12,934 nucleotides of DNA from Hyphomicrobiales bacterium (GCA_016210825.1 JACQTM010000295.1:1-12934), one strand, 5' to 3'; positions 1 through 7,047 are shown, counted from the stretch's first letter. Program-made: numbers and translations. The notes: a model not told the origin generated them from the letters alone.

Positions 1-311
1 ATGCCGAGCAGCACGCCGTCTTCGAGCGGCAGCGCGCCGCCCGAGAGCGAGGTACCGGCGCCGCGCGGCACCACTTTTATTTTATTGTCGTGGCAATAGC
101 GCAGGATCGCCGAGACCTGCGCGGTGGTCTCCGGCAATACCACAACCATTGGCAATTGCTTGTAGGCCGTAAGGCCGTCGGACTCATAGGGCCGCATCTC
201 GCGCTCGCTCGCGATCACGCCTTCGCCCGGCACGATCGCGCGCAAAGCCGCAACGATCCGCTCGCGGCGGGCGAGCACGCCTTTGTCGGTTTCCGGCATT
301 TTCACGGACAT
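1..311 (-). CDS. glcD: GlcD-like FAD-linked oxidase, N-terminal part (cut by window edge)
   Basis: Reading the minus strand from the ATG at 311 gives 103 residues without a stop up to the edge. The peptide starts MSVKMPETDK, continues through PYESDGLTAYKQLPMVVVLP (about residues 41-60), and has the PRGAGTSLSGGALP block at about 82-95. That glycine-rich block is the FAD pyrophosphate-binding loop of the PCMH-type flavin domain and is typical of GlcD, the flavin subunit of glycolate oxidase, which oxidises glycolate to glyoxylate. D-lactate dehydrogenases of the same family share the loop, so the substrate is not certain from this part alone. The rest of the gene, and any glcE or glcF, would lie to the left of the window. 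The start has only a weak purine-rich GGGAAAAG about 10 bases upstream. A second in-frame ATG at 299 is possible. The gene is divergent from the stress operon that begins at 537. Confidence 0.88.
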   Translation of the reverse strand, partial: MSVKMPETDKGVLARRERIVAALRAIVPGEGVIASEREMRPYESDGLTAYKQLPMVVVLPETTAQVSAILRYCHDNKIKVVPRGAGTSLSGGALPLEDGVLLG

Positions 312-357
312 GCTTGGCGTCTTTTCCCAATTGCCTCTGTCATCTTCTAGCTCAGCA

Positions 358-363
358 ATTATA
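358..363 (-). promoter_or_regulatory. Possible -10 element for the GlcD-like gene
   Basis: The minus strand reads TATAAT here, about 47 bases upstream of the GlcD ATG. No convincing -35 hexamer is seen 16-18 bases further upstream, so the promoter would be activator-dependent or the match may be chance. Confidence 0.3.
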
Positions 364-444
364 TTGACAATTCGTGCTAAGTGCATCGTGCTGACGGATT
401 GCGCAGCCTATGATGGAAGCGATGGACCATGATAGTTGTCACTT

Positions 445-458
445 TTGACCTGCATCAA
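445..458. promoter_or_regulatory. FixK/FNR-type operator upstream of the universal stress operon
   Basis: The sequence is TTGACCTGCATCAA, a perfect match to TTGA-N6-TCAA, the site bound by FNR/FixK proteins of the CRP family. Its centre (451.5) lies about 40 bases upstream of the start site implied by the -10-like TAGAGT at 480-485, which is the class II activator position. The next gene downstream is the tandem universal stress protein at 537. Two more perfect sites in the window, each upstream of a stress gene, support a real operator. Which regulator binds cannot be read from the DNA. Confidence 0.72.
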
Positions 459-479
459 GATCGCCGCATAGCGGGCGTT

Positions 480-485
480 TAGAGT
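480..485 (+). promoter_or_regulatory. Candidate -10 of the universal stress operon
   Basis: TAGAGT matches four of six bases of TATAAT. It places transcription start near 492, about 40 bases from the centre of the FixK/FNR-type site at 445-458. No TTGACA-like -35 stands at the normal distance, as expected where the activator replaces the -35 contact. The leader would be about 45 bases, ending in the GGGAG ribosome site at 526-530. Confidence 0.45.
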
Positions 486-536
486 TTTTTCGTCATCCGG
501 GCGCGAGCACCGGACGCATTTATCCGGGAGCAAGCA

Positions 537-1367
537 ATGATCAAGGACCTGATCGTCAATCTGAAAGTCGGCGCCGACAGCGATCCGGCTACGGATTACG
601 CGATCTCGATCGCATCGACGTTTACCGCGCATGTGGCGGGTATCGCCTTCGCCTACGATCCGGTGATCCCGCCGTCGATCATGGGCGGAATCCCTGCCGA
701 TTTTATCGAGGCCCAGCGCACGGAGAGCACAAAATCGGCCAAGGCCGCCATCGCGCGCTTCGAAGCTGCCGCCAAGCGCAACGGTCTCGCGGCCGAAACG
801 CGCCTGCTCAGTGCGACGCTCGCCGGAGCCGCGGACCAGTTTGGCCGCATGGCGCGGCGTTTTGACATTTCCGTAATCGGACAGCCAAAACCCAAGGAGG
901 CCGCGCCCGAGGAATTCATCACCGAGGGCGTGCTGTTCGGGTCCGGCCGCCCGGTCATCATCGTTCCCTATATCCAAAAGGACGCGCTCAAACTCAACCG
1001 CGTCATCGCCTGCTGGGATGGCAGCCGCACCGCGGCGCGGGCGATTGCCGACGCGATGCCCTTCCTCAGGCGATCGAAGGCGATCGACGTACTCATCGTC
1101 GCCGGCGACCGCGGCAAGGGCGACGAGATTCCCGGCGCCGACATGGGCGAGCATCTGGCGCGCCACGGAATGAAAGTCGACGTCAAGCGAATCGTCGCCA
1201 AGGACGTCGATGTAACCAACACCATCCTCTCCTATGCCGCCGACAGCTCGGCCGATCTCATCGTCATGGGCGGCTACGGTCATTCGCGGCTACGCGAGTT
1301 CGTGCTGGGTGGCGCGACACGCGGCATCCTTGGGGCGATGACCGTTCCAGTCATCATGTCGCATTGA
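537..1367 (+). CDS. Tandem-domain universal stress protein (UspA family)
   Basis: A 276-residue cytosolic protein with two Usp folds in tandem. The first spans about residues 1-145 and is degenerate. The second starts at LKLNRVIACWDGSRTA (about 151-166). The second domain carries the nucleotide-binding signature G-2x-G-9x-G at residues 245-258 (GGYG, then HSRLREFVL, then GGATRG). The Ser/Thr usually next to the last Gly is replaced by Gly, with Thr two residues on. This variant is, from memory, common in rhizobial Usp proteins. ATP binding is therefore likely in domain 2 only. The family supports survival under oxygen limitation and starvation. The exact role here is inferred. The start is supported by GGGAG six bases before the ATG. 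It is first in an operon with the GNAT gene, whose start overlaps or abuts its stop, and probably ybdK. A FixK/FNR-type site lies 79 bases upstream. Confidence 0.93.
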   Translation: MIKDLIVNLKVGADSDPATDYAISIASTFTAHVAGIAFAYDPVIPPSIMGGIPADFIEAQRTESTKSAKAAIARFEAAAKRNGLAAETRLLSATLAGAADQFGRMARRFDISVIGQPKPKEAAPEEFITEGVLFGSGRPVIIVPYIQKDALKLNRVIACWDGSRTAARAIADAMPFLRRSKAIDVLIVAGDRGKGDEIPGADMGEHLARHGMKVDVKRIVAKDVDVTNTILSYAADSSADLIVMGGYGHSRLREFVLGGATRGILGAMTVPVIMSH

Positions 1368-1372
1368 GGACG

Positions 1373-1975
1373 ATGGCAGCGGCGCAAACGTCCGATTCCG
1401 AAAAGCAGGCGCAAGCCGATCCGCACGCGTGGGAATGCCGCGACGTCTTGCGCGGCGGCGAGCGCATTTTCATGCGGCCGTTACGGCCCGCGGACGCCGC
1501 GCTTTATCCCGAATTTCTCGCGGCCGTGTCGAATGCGGACATGCGGCTGCGTTTCTTCGCGCCCGTTAAGGAGCTGAGTTCCGCCACTATCGCGCAGTTG
1601 ACCAATCTTGATTATGCCAAGGCAATGGCGTTCATCGCTCTCGACGAACGGTCCGGCGCGATGCTTGGCGTCGTGCGGCTGCATCACGACCCGGATTGTC
1701 CGGAAGGTGAATTCGCGGTGTTGGTTCGCTCCGCGCTCAAGGGTCATGGGCTTGGCTGGCTGCTGATGCGCCATATGGTCGCCTATGCCATGGCGAGCGG
1801 GTATAAGCGTATCCACGGGGAAGTGCTGGCGGAGAACACGACCATGCTCGATATCTGCGCGCATCTCGGTTTCCACGTCACCGACAAGCCGGGCGAGCGC
1901 GGCGTCAAGCGCGTGACGCTCGATCTCACGCGCGGCAAGTCCGATGGGAACCGGCGGACCCCGTCGCGCGTTTAG
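1373..1975 (+). CDS. GNAT acetyltransferase, free-standing Pat-like domain
   Basis: A 200-residue GNAT-fold enzyme that transfers acetyl (or acyl) from CoA to an amine. The body (about residues 29-170) resembles the C-terminal acetyltransferase domain of the lysine acetyltransferase Pat/YfiQ. It has FMRPLRPADAALYPEF, MRLRFFAPVKEL, LDYAKAMAFIALDE, the acetyl-CoA pyrophosphate loop KGHGLG (123-128) and VLAENTTMLDICAHLGF (151-167). The roughly 700-residue acyl-CoA-synthetase-like part of Pat is absent, so this is a domain-only form. A protein lysine acetyltransferase is plausible but not proven, and a small-molecule N-acetyltransferase is the alternative. The start is ambiguous. A TTG at 1364 overlaps the Usp stop in the four bases TTGA, while the ATG at 1373 follows GAGGA by only two bases. 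I chose the ATG. Either way translation is coupled to the universal stress protein. Residues 1-28 and 186-200 are low-complexity tails. Confidence 0.85.
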   Translation: MAAAQTSDSEKQAQADPHAWECRDVLRGGERIFMRPLRPADAALYPEFLAAVSNADMRLRFFAPVKELSSATIAQLTNLDYAKAMAFIALDERSGAMLGVVRLHHDPDCPEGEFAVLVRSALKGHGLGWLLMRHMVAYAMASGYKRIHGEVLAENTTMLDICAHLGFHVTDKPGERGVKRVTLDLTRGKSDGNRRTPSRV

Positions 1976-2001
1976 GCTCACTGTCTGTTGGGAAATCGAC
2001 C

Positions 2002-3117
2002 ATGGCTGAACCATTCGGGTTCGGCATCGAGGAGGAATATTTCCTTGTCGATGCCGAGACCAAGTCGGTCGCGCGCGGCATGCCGGAGGCTTTTTTCAAA
2101 GCCGCCAAATGTGCGCTCGGCGACCGGATCACCGGCGAATTTCTGCAATCGCAGATCGAGGTGCTGACCGCACCGCATCGTGCGATGGCCGAGGCGCGCA
2201 CGGAGCTCGAGGAGCTACGCCGGTCGGTGGCGTCGATCGCCGCCACGCATGGGCTTGCGATCCTCGCAGCCGGAACGCACCCGACAGCGTTCTGGGGCCG
2301 CTCACGCCAGACCGAGGGCGAGCGTTACGACGCAGTGATGGATGACCTGCAGATGATCGGCCGCCGCAATATGCTTTGCGGTTTGCATGTCCACGTCGAA
2401 TTGCCCGATCCGAACCGGCGTGTCGATGTGATGATGCGGATGCTGCCCTATCTGCCGCTGTTCATCGCGCTGTCCACGTCGTCGCCCTTTTGGCAGGCGC
2501 GCCGCACCGGACTGAAGGGCTATCGTCTCGCGGCCTACGACGAATTGCCGCGCACGGGATTGCCTGAGTTGCTGCGTACGCAGGACGATTTCGACGCCTA
2601 TGTCGCGGCGCTGGTGCGGGCGCGCATCATCAAGGACTCGAGCTATATTTGGTGGGCGATCCGGCCCTCGCACAATCACCCGACACTGGAATTGCGCGCG
2701 CCCGATTGCTGCACGCGGCTACCTGATTCAATTGCGATTGCCGCGCTCTATCGCGCGCTCGCCCATAAGCTCTTTCACGATCCGTCGCTGCACGCGAATA
2801 TCGACGCGATCGAACGCGCGATCATCGTGGAAAATAAGTGGCGCGCACAACGCTACGGCATCGAGGGAACGTTCGCCGACGGCCGCGGCAATGGCGCCAT
2901 TCCGGTTTCAACCATGCTCGACCAGGTGCTCGGAAGCATCGCCACTGACGCCGATGCCCTGGACTGCCGCGCCGAAGCCGAGCAATGCCGCGAGATCATC
3001 GCACGGGGCACGTCGGCCGACGCCCAGCTCGCGATTTATGCCAAGCATGAAGCCGAAGGCAACGACTTCGCGTTACGCGTGGTCACCGAATGGCTCGCGA
3101 AAGAGACAATGCGCTGA
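2002..3117 (+). CDS. ybdK: YbdK-family carboxylate-amine ligase (GCS2 type)
   Basis: A 371-residue member of the glutamate-cysteine ligase type 2 family, the length of E. coli YbdK. Diagnostic segments are FGFGIEEEYFLVDAETK (5-21), LQSQIEVLT (48-56), the metal/ATP region MLCGLHVHVELPDPNRRVDV, and FIALSTSSPFWQARRTGLKGYR. E. coli YbdK shows weak ATP-dependent glutamate-cysteine ligase activity in vitro and its true substrate is unsettled, so a thiol-protective peptide product is possible but only inferred. The ATG at 2002 has a weak GGGAAAT upstream. It begins 26 bases after the GNAT stop on the same strand, so it is probably the third gene of the stress operon and shares its FixK/FNR-type control. 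Its TGA stop abuts the TCA (stop) of the opposing tetR gene with no base between them. Confidence 0.92.
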   Translation: MAEPFGFGIEEEYFLVDAETKSVARGMPEAFFKAAKCALGDRITGEFLQSQIEVLTAPHRAMAEARTELEELRRSVASIAATHGLAILAAGTHPTAFWGRSRQTEGERYDAVMDDLQMIGRRNMLCGLHVHVELPDPNRRVDVMMRMLPYLPLFIALSTSSPFWQARRTGLKGYRLAAYDELPRTGLPELLRTQDDFDAYVAALVRARIIKDSSYIWWAIRPSHNHPTLELRAPDCCTRLPDSIAIAALYRALAHKLFHDPSLHANIDAIERAIIVENKWRAQRYGIEGTFADGRGNGAIPVSTMLDQVLGSIATDADALDCRAEAEQCREIIARGTSADAQLAIYAKHEAEGNDFALRVVTEWLAKETMR

Positions 3118-3774
3118 TCAATCCGGCAGCGTGGTCTGCACCACAAGTCCGCGCGCACGCGCATCGACGACGCCAAGCGCACGCAAGGAAAACAGTGTCA
3201 ATGTCTGCGCCGCTTCGCGCGCCATCGCCGAATCGCCTGTGGATGGCGGCGCGAGCGGGCCGATCAGGCCTTCGAGCAGCGCACCAACCAGCGCCGCGGC
3301 GGCGAGTTTTGCGTCCTGTGCCGGCAAGAGCGCGCGTTCGATGGCAGCATCGATACGCCGTTCCCATTCGCCGGCGAGCGCCGTGCGATAGCTAAGACGG
3401 ACCGCTTCGGTAGCCGCGTCCACCGGCTCGGCGATCATCGCCCAGGCAAGGCGTCGATCGCGCAGCGCGCGCATAGCAAAGGTCGCGATAGCCGCGGCGA
3501 GCGCAGAAAGCGGCCCCGGAGCGGCGTCAGCGGCTTTCTTCACTGCCGCAATCTCGCGTTCGGCGATTGCCGCGACAAGGGCCGCAACGAGATCGGTCTT
3601 CGAAGGGAAATATCGATAGACCGTGCCGGCCGCGATGCCGGCGCGCTCGGCGACCGGCGCAACCTGAACGGCCGCCATGCCGCCTTCAGCCGCCACCGAT
3701 TGCGCCGCGGCCATGATGGCGTCGTGACGCGCCGCAAGCTTGCGCTCGACATTTTCGGTGCGGCGGTAGGGCAT
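3118..3774 (-). CDS. TetR-family transcriptional regulator
   Basis: A 218-residue protein from the ATG at 3774. The N-terminal helix-turn-helix is clear: RHDAIMAAAQSVAAEGG is helix 1, and VAERAGIAAGTVYRYFPSKT is the recognition region, typical of TetR. The C-terminal part is an alanine-rich ligand-binding domain. A TTG 36 bases upstream would extend it by 12 residues (MPCRDESWLIPC), which look uncharacteristic, so I chose the ATG. Neither start has a good ribosome site. It is the last gene of the minus-strand run NIPSNAP, ThDP enzyme, membrane protein, tetR, separated from the membrane gene by 54 bases, and may regulate that operon or itself. The ligand is unknown. Confidence 0.9.
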   Translation of the reverse strand: MPYRRTENVERKLAARHDAIMAAAQSVAAEGGMAAVQVAPVAERAGIAAGTVYRYFPSKTDLVAALVAAIAEREIAAVKKAADAAPGPLSALAAAIATFAMRALRDRRLAWAMIAEPVDAATEAVRLSYRTALAGEWERRIDAAIERALLPAQDAKLAAAALVGALLEGLIGPLAPPSTGDSAMAREAAQTLTLFSLRALGVVDARARGLVVQTTLPD

Positions 3775-3781
3775 ACAAGGA

Positions 3782-3797
3782 ATGAGCCATGATTCAT
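3782..3797. promoter_or_regulatory. Imperfect palindrome just upstream of tetR
   Basis: The sequence ATGAGCCATGATTCAT is symmetrical around CATG with ATGA/TCAT arms (12 of 16 positions). It ends 8 bases from the chosen tetR ATG. TetR proteins often bind such sites next to their own gene, so it is a candidate autoregulatory operator. The symmetry is short and could be chance. Confidence 0.25.
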
Positions 3798-3828
3798 CCC
3801 TGCAAGGCAAGCCGTTACAGTCAATGCC

Positions 3829-4317
3829 TTATCCGCGAAAATAGAAGATACCCGCCGCCACCGTTTGAACGAACGCCAACGCGATGGCGAGCAGTTTGGC
3901 TGCCGTAAGCGCTTTGAGCGAATAAACGGTCCAATCGGACAGAGGCAAGCGCTCCGACATCAACATAGCAATGACGACATCCTCGGCGAGATCGGCGGCA
4001 AAATAAGCAAAGGGCAACACGAGAAATAGCCAAGGCCGATCCATGAACCAGCCGAGCGACGATCCCCAGTGATACGATGCCCACGCCATCGACACGGCGG
4101 CAACGACCATGAAAATGAAATCGAACGGAAAAAGAACGGGCCAAACATAGCGCTTAGCCGTCGGCGCATCGGTCAAAAGACTACGTAGCGTGCTCGTCGC
4201 GTAGAAGACGCCGCGTTCAGGATCGCGCCTGACATGATTGTCGTCGGCATACTTGCCGATGCCGAGGAAGAGCGCGGCGGAGACGGCCAGCGCGAGCACG
4301 ATCAGAATGTCCCGCAT
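3829..4317 (-). CDS. Four-helix integral membrane protein of unknown function
   Basis: A 162-residue hydrophobic protein that I do not recognise as a named family. Four likely membrane helices lie at about residues 3-21, 61-80, 96-118 and 135-159. A polar loop (22-58, rich in Arg/Asp) follows the first helix. Acidic residues inside or near helix 3 (AADLAEDVV) are unusual for a simple anchor. The start is well supported: GAGGAA precedes the ATG by 6 bases and overlaps the TGA of the upstream ThDP-enzyme gene, so the two are translationally coupled (9 bases between stop and start). Its role may be tied to that enzyme, but this is only context. Confidence 0.82.
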   Translation of the reverse strand: MRDILIVLALAVSAALFLGIGKYADDNHVRRDPERGVFYATSTLRSLLTDAPTAKRYVWPVLFPFDFIFMVVAAVSMAWASYHWGSSLGWFMDRPWLFLVLPFAYFAADLAEDVVIAMLMSERLPLSDWTVYSLKALTAAKLLAIALAFVQTVAAGIFYFRG

Positions 4318-4326
4318 TGTGGTTCC

Positions 4327-6009
4327 TCAAATCTTGTGGCCGAGCGCCTTGCGGCGGATGGCGTCAAGCGTGGTCGACGGCGTGATCGCATCGGGATCGA
4401 TCTTCAGGTGCAGGATCGATGGCTTGCCTGAAGCCATCGCCGCATCGAAGGCTTTGAGGAAATCGGCGGTCTTCTCCACCGTCGCGCCAAAGCCGCCGAA
4501 CGCGCGCGCATAAGCCGCGAAATCCGGATTGCGCAACGCCGTCGCCGAAATACGGCCGGGATAATCGCGTTCCTGATGCATACGAATGGTGCCGTACATG
4601 CCGTTATCGGCGATCAGCACCACGATCGGCAAATCGTATTGGACAGCCGTGGCGAATTCCTGGCCGGTCATCAGAAAATCGCCGTCGCCCGCGACGCAGA
4701 CCACGATGCGCTCCGGATGCAGGCGCTTCATGGCAACGGCCGCCGGCACGCCGTAACCCATCGAGCCCGATGCCGGGCCGACTTGCGTGGCGAAGCGACG
4801 GAAGCGGTAGAAGCGATGGATCCAGCCGGCAAAATTGCCGGCGCCATTGCAAATGAAATCCTCGGGCGCGAGCCGCTCGCGCAGCGCGATCATGATCGCG
4901 CCCAGGTTGACGTCGCCTGGAACCTCCGTCGCCTTCTCCGACCAAGTGAGATAAGCCTCGTGCATTGTGTCCGTGTCGTCGCGCCAGCGAATGTCGTTCG
5001 GCGGCTGCAACCCTTCGAGCGAAGCCGCGAATGCGGTCGGCGCCGCGTGGATGCCAAGATGCGGCCGGTATACGCGCCCGAGTTCCTCGGCGCTCGGATG
5101 CACGTGCACGAAGGTCGGCTTGGGCGCCGGAATGTCGAACAGCGTATAGCTTTGCGACGGCAATTCGCCGAGACGGCCGCCGACGAGGATGACGAGATCG
5201 GCGGCCCTCACCCGCGCGAGCAATTTTTGATTTGGCCCAATCCCGAGATCCCCGGCATAGCAGGGGTGCAACGCATCGAAGAGATGCCCGCGGCGGAAGG
5301 TGGTCGCGACCGGCAAGGCGAAGCGCTCGGCAAAACGCATCACCGCGTCACAGGCGCTATGCGACCAACGGCTGCCGCCTAGCAACACGATCGGCCGTTG
5401 CGCCGCCCAAATCAGCTTCTGCAGCCGCGACATGTCGGTCAACCCCGGCCAGGTTTCGACCGGTTCAAAGGCTGGCGCGTCGGGCACGGCAACGCGTTCG
5501 ATCAGCATGTCCTCGGGCAGTGCGATGACGACCGGTCCGGGCCGTCCGTCGCTCGCGGTATAGAACGCGCGGCTGACCAATTCCGGGATGCGCGCGGGAT
5601 CGTCGATCTCCGTCACCCATTTCGCGATCGTGCCGAACACCGCGCGATAGTCGAGCTCCTGGAAGGCCTCGCGCTCACGCATCTCACGCGCCACCTGGCC
5701 GACGAACAAAATCATCGGCGTCGAATCCTGGCGCGCGATGTGTAAGCCAGCGGATGCGTTGGTGGCGCCGGGCCCGCGCGTAACAAAGCAAATGCCCGGT
5801 TTGCCCGTAACCTTACCGACGGCCTCCGCCATGATCGCGGCGCCGCTCTCATGGCGGCAGACGGTGACGGCGATCTCGCGATCATGAAAGGCGTCGAGCA
5901 CGGCGAGATAACTTTCGCCCGGCACGCAGAACACGTGCCGGGCGCCGTGGACGATCAGCTGATCGACCAGTATCTCGCCGCCGCTACGGGTGCCGTCATT
6001 CGCGCGCAT
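4327..6009 (-). CDS. ThDP-dependent enzyme, acetolactate-synthase-like
   Basis: A 560-residue enzyme with the three-domain layout of the pyruvate oxidase / acetohydroxyacid synthase family. The N-terminal pyrimidine-binding domain has VFCVPGESYLAVLDAF and the catalytic Glu54 in RHESGAAIMAEA. The central domain spans about 190-340. The C-terminal pyrophosphate domain has the GDG...N motif (GDGDFLMTGQE from 441, Asn469 in ADNGMYGTI) that binds Mg-ThDP. It probably decarboxylates a 2-oxo acid. It is unlikely to be the biosynthetic AHAS: no small regulatory subunit (ilvH) is adjacent, and the neighbours (NIPSNAP, a membrane protein and TetR) suggest a catabolic or accessory role. Benzoylformate decarboxylase, glyoxylate carboligase and sulfoacetaldehyde acetyltransferase relatives share this fold, so the substrate is left open. 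The ATG at 6009 begins 20 bases after the NIPSNAP stop and lacks a strong ribosome site. Confidence 0.9.
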   Translation of the reverse strand: MRANDGTRSGGEILVDQLIVHGARHVFCVPGESYLAVLDAFHDREIAVTVCRHESGAAIMAEAVGKVTGKPGICFVTRGPGATNASAGLHIARQDSTPMILFVGQVAREMREREAFQELDYRAVFGTIAKWVTEIDDPARIPELVSRAFYTASDGRPGPVVIALPEDMLIERVAVPDAPAFEPVETWPGLTDMSRLQKLIWAAQRPIVLLGGSRWSHSACDAVMRFAERFALPVATTFRRGHLFDALHPCYAGDLGIGPNQKLLARVRAADLVILVGGRLGELPSQSYTLFDIPAPKPTFVHVHPSAEELGRVYRPHLGIHAAPTAFAASLEGLQPPNDIRWRDDTDTMHEAYLTWSEKATEVPGDVNLGAIMIALRERLAPEDFICNGAGNFAGWIHRFYRFRRFATQVGPASGSMGYGVPAAVAMKRLHPERIVVCVAGDGDFLMTGQEFATAVQYDLPIVVLIADNGMYGTIRMHQERDYPGRISATALRNPDFAAYARAFGGFGATVEKTADFLKAFDAAMASGKPSILHLKIDPDAITPSTTLDAIRRKALGHKI

Positions 6010-6029
6010 GACGATGTTGCCGCGCCGCG

Positions 6030-6395
6030 TCAGCGCGCGATCGGCGCGAATTTAGCCGGGATCATCAGCTTGGTGGTCTGCTCGAGCAGATAACCCGCCT
6101 CCGCGTTGCGTTTGAGATATTCCTTCCAGGCGGGATCCGCCTGCATCGCGGCGCGCCGCTTCGTGCGATCGGCCGCGTCCTCATAGGCCCAGATATGCAC
6201 AAGCGTGTTCAACTCGCCGCTCTCGGTGAACATGTAAACGACCGGCTTGCCGAGATGCTTAACCTGGGCGGTAAAACCATGCTGCTCATAAAGATCGAGC
6301 GCCGGCTGCACGGTACCCGGCCTTAAACGATAAGTGCGATGATCGACAAGCACGTTGAAGTCCTCCCTTGGGGCTTTGCGTTGATCGCGCGCCAT
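6030..6395 (-). CDS. NIPSNAP family protein
   Basis: A 121-residue protein of the NIPSNAP / dimeric alpha-beta barrel group. The domain covers about residues 14-118: NVLVDHRTYRLRPGTVQPAL, then LYEQHGFTAQVKHLGKPV, the conserved aromatic stretch LVHIWAYEDAADRTKRR, and MQADPAWKEYLKR. The biochemical function of the family is not established. Bacterial members are often encoded next to catabolic enzymes. The start at 6395 is chosen because GGGGAG stands six bases upstream and because the extension to 6503 would run through the Hsp20 terminator. It is the first gene of the operon with the ThDP enzyme (20-base gap). No clear promoter or FixK-type site is visible in the 42 bases between it and the terminator tail. 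Confidence 0.88.
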   Translation of the reverse strand: MARDQRKAPREDFNVLVDHRTYRLRPGTVQPALDLYEQHGFTAQVKHLGKPVVYMFTESGELNTLVHIWAYEDAADRTKRRAAMQADPAWKEYLKRNAEAGYLLEQTTKLMIPAKFAPIAR

Positions 6396-6436
6396 CTTCG
6401 ACTCCCCGCCCGCCGGGTCAATAGGATTGTTGCGGC

Positions 6437-6481
6437 AATAAAGAAGCGCCGCCATTCCGGCTGCGAATGGAATGGCGGCGC
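6437..6481 (-). terminator. Rho-independent terminator of hsp20
   Basis: A perfect 13-bp stem pairs 6446-6458 (GCGCCGCCATTCC) with 6469-6481, with a 10-base loop. Read on the minus strand it is followed at once by TTCTTTATT (6445-6437). It lies 34 bases past the hsp20 stop and separates hsp20 transcription from the NIPSNAP operon. A smaller 6-bp hairpin (CCTTGC/GCAAGG, 6488-6505) lies between the stop and the terminator. Confidence 0.88.
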
Positions 6482-6514
6482 GACAGACCTTGCAGTCCAG
6501 CAAGGCCTAAGGGA

Positions 6515-6985
6515 TTAAGACTTGCCGATCTCGATTTTCTTCTCCTTTTTCACCACCTCGGCCGGTTTCGGCAACCGGATACGAAGCACGCCTTTGTCGA
6601 ACTTCGCCTCGACTTTGTTGGAGTCGGGATCAAACGGGAGCTTAATCGAACGGGCGAACGAGCCGTAGTTGCGCTCTTCCAAATACCAATTCTTGCTCTT
6701 GTCTTCTTCCTTGCGCTCGCTCTTTTTCTCGCCGCGCAGCGTCAGCACGCCGTCGGAGAGCGTCACGTCGATGTCTTTTTCCTCGACGCCGGGAAGCTCG
6801 GCGGTTACCTCGATGGCATCCTTGGCCTCGGCGATATCCACCTTCGGCGCCATTAAGCCACCGTTGAAAGGCGCGAATGGCGAACGACGCGAGAAATCAT
6901 CGAACGTTTTCTCCACTTCGCGGAACAACGGTCCGAGCATGTCACCGTCGCGTCCAAAGAGCGACGGAAGATACGATCTAGTCAT
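6515..6985 (-). CDS. hsp20: Hsp20 small heat-shock protein (alpha-crystallin domain)
   Basis: A 156-residue ATP-independent holdase chaperone of the cytosol. The N-terminal arm (about 1-45) is rich in Phe and Arg. The alpha-crystallin domain follows (PKVDIAEAKDAIEVTAELPG, GVLTLRGEKK, SFARSIKLPF, FDKGVLRIRLPK), and a short Lys/Glu-rich tail ends KKIEIGKS. The GVL motif of the last strand is intact, and the C-terminal IEI fits the I-x-I/V contact motif used in oligomer assembly. The start is the ATG at 6985: AAGGAG stands six bases before it, whereas the ATG at 6991 abuts that ribosome site. It is monocistronic, with its own FixK/FNR-type site, a consensus -10, a structured leader and a strong terminator. 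No CIRCE element or clear sigma-32 promoter is seen, so control seems tied to an FNR-type activator. Confidence 0.95.
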   Translation of the reverse strand: MTRSYLPSLFGRDGDMLGPLFREVEKTFDDFSRRSPFAPFNGGLMAPKVDIAEAKDAIEVTAELPGVEEKDIDVTLSDGVLTLRGEKKSERKEEDKSKNWYLEERNYGSFARSIKLPFDPDSNKVEAKFDKGVLRIRLPKPAEVVKKEKKIEIGKS

Positions 6986-6991
6986 GATCAT

Positions 6992-7047
6992 CTCCTTCGA
7001 TCTTCGTGTTGTCATAAGGGGCCTCCGGCTGAGCACTGCGGCCGAAG
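6992..7047 (-). other. Structured hsp20 leader, possible RNA thermometer
   Basis: In the predicted transcript CUUCGGC (7047-7041) pairs with GCCGGAG (7029-7023), giving a 7-bp stem with one G-U and an 11-base loop starting almost at the 5' end. Next, CCCCUU (7021-7016) can pair with AAGGAG (6997-6992), the ribosome-binding site, with one C-A mismatch and an 18-base loop. A short GATC/GATC helix can also place that site in a loop. A two-hairpin leader that masks the ribosome site fits the RNA thermometers known upstream of rhizobial small heat-shock genes, but I do not see a clear ROSE consensus. Confidence 0.4.

Noticed and set aside
364..369. TTGACA on the plus strand as -35 of the universal stress gene
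   Set aside because: No reasonable -10 lies 16-18 bases downstream and it would give a leader of well over 100 bases; the operator/-10 pair at 445-485 fits better.
408..1283. Long open frame of 291 codons on the minus strand opposite the universal stress protein
   Set aside because: It is the antisense shadow of a clear UspA-family gene in GC-rich DNA; the translation is Asp/Arg/Gly-rich with no family resemblance and no ribosome site.
6426..6439. ATTG-N6-CAAT palindrome between the hsp20 terminator and the NIPSNAP gene, considered as a FixK/FNR site
   Set aside because: The TTG and CAA arms are six bases apart, whereas this regulator family needs eight.
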